Below, piece by piece: positions 5,530-5,680 of a DNA stretch of 5,680 bases. This DNA is from Aquificaceae bacterium (GTDB lineage: Bacteria > Aquificota > Aquificia > Aquificales > Aquificaceae): the NCBI GenBank assembly GCA_015490115.1, contig WFYM01000063.1:1-5680 (forward strand), in the 5' to 3' direction. The notes below the pieces were generated by a model. That model made no database searches and was not told the origin of the DNA. It worked only from the letters and a program-made list of their open reading frames with translations. The translations under genes and the position numbers were made by a program. Within the stretch, counting starts at the first letter, position 1; the number at the start of each line of letters is the position of its first letter.

Positions 5530-5680
5530 ATGGAAGGCATTGCGGTAATTTTGACACCTTTAATAGCCTTTGTTTTAATCGGACTTTTTGGGAGGAGGCT
5601 GGGGGACATAGGGAGCGGAGTTTTGACGTCTTTTGCAGGATTTTTGACCTTCGTCTTTTCACTCATTACAGCCAAAAGAG
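5530..5680 (+). CDS. nuoL: NADH-quinone oxidoreductase subunit L, 3' partial
   Basis: Only the first 50 codons are present and the frame runs off the window. ATG at 5530 follows the nuoK TGA with one base between, and GAGGG at 5519-5523 gives a reasonable ribosome-binding site. The peptide begins with a hydrophobic helix of the type LTPLIAFVLIGLFGRRLGD (residues 8-26), which resembles the PLLGALLxGLFGRRLG start of NuoL, the distal antiporter-like proton-channel subunit of complex I; a second hydrophobic stretch covers about 30-46. NuoL normally follows NuoK, which supports the call. With no channel lysines in view, another antiporter-like subunit cannot be fully excluded. Base use differs from all the genes before it: 66 of 151 bases are G or C, five of six Phe codons are TTT, and five of eight Leu codons are TTA or TTG. 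Confidence 0.78.
   Translation, partial: MEGIAVILTPLIAFVLIGLFGRRLGDIGSGVLTSFAGFLTFVFSLITAKR

Noticed and set aside
1..5680. A new defence, toxin, mobile or regulatory system hidden in the window
   Set aside because: Nearly every base is accounted for by eight recognisable complex I genes. I saw no inverted or direct repeats, RNA gene, CRISPR array or unexplained stretch longer than 29 bases.

Overview
This window is one dense, single-strand stretch of a respiratory complex I (type-1 NADH/quinone oxidoreductase, nuo) operon. I can support eight genes, all on the + strand. In order they are nuoN (5' end outside the window), nuoA, a fused nuoC-nuoD, nuoH, nuoI, nuoJ, nuoK and nuoL (3' end outside the window). 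Nothing outside these genes exceeds 29 bases. I see no RNA gene, mobile element, CRISPR array, internal promoter or terminator.

Organism: the sequence looks like a bacterial thermophile, most plausibly of the Aquificota (Aquificaceae or Desulfurobacteriaceae type). Three things point that way. Arginine is written mostly AGG and isoleucine mostly ATA, which is a codon habit of hyperthermophiles. The proteins are rich in charged residues (E, K, R). NuoC and NuoD are fused inside an operon that has no nuoEFG between nuoD and nuoH, a layout I associate with Aquifex relatives. The assignment is inference; a search with NuoCD or NuoH would settle it. Coding composition is moderately GC-rich, with CTC, TTC, GTC and GCC favoured, except at the very end.

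Layout: bases 1-822 hold the C-terminal half of NuoN, an antiporter-like proton-channel subunit. Bases 829-1200 hold NuoA. Bases 1200-2984 hold NuoCD, the peripheral-arm subunits that surround the quinone pocket. Bases 2995-4041 hold NuoH, the membrane subunit that completes the pocket. Bases 4071-4712 hold NuoI, which carries two [4Fe-4S] clusters. Bases 4706-5239 hold NuoJ, 5220-5528 NuoK, and 5530-5680 the first 50 codons of NuoL. Junctions are very tight: gaps of 6, 10, 29 and 1 bases and overlaps of 1, 7 and 20 bases. Most starts have a strong GGAGG-type ribosome-binding site inside or next to the previous stop. This implies one polycistronic, translationally coupled transcript.

How the genes work together: electrons pass through the NuoI clusters, then through cluster N2 of NuoB (not seen here), to quinone bound between NuoD and NuoH. 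The energy released drives proton movement through NuoH, the NuoA/J/K region and the antiporter-like subunits NuoL and NuoN (with NuoM presumed outside the window). The points of interest are the missing nuoB and nuoEFG, nuoN placed in front of nuoA, several substitutions at usually conserved positions around the quinone pocket and membrane hinge (NuoA, NuoD, NuoH, NuoJ), an insertion in NuoI, and a sharp change in base and codon use at the start of nuoL. I do not see a new kind of system here. The window reads as a divergent but intact complex I operon.
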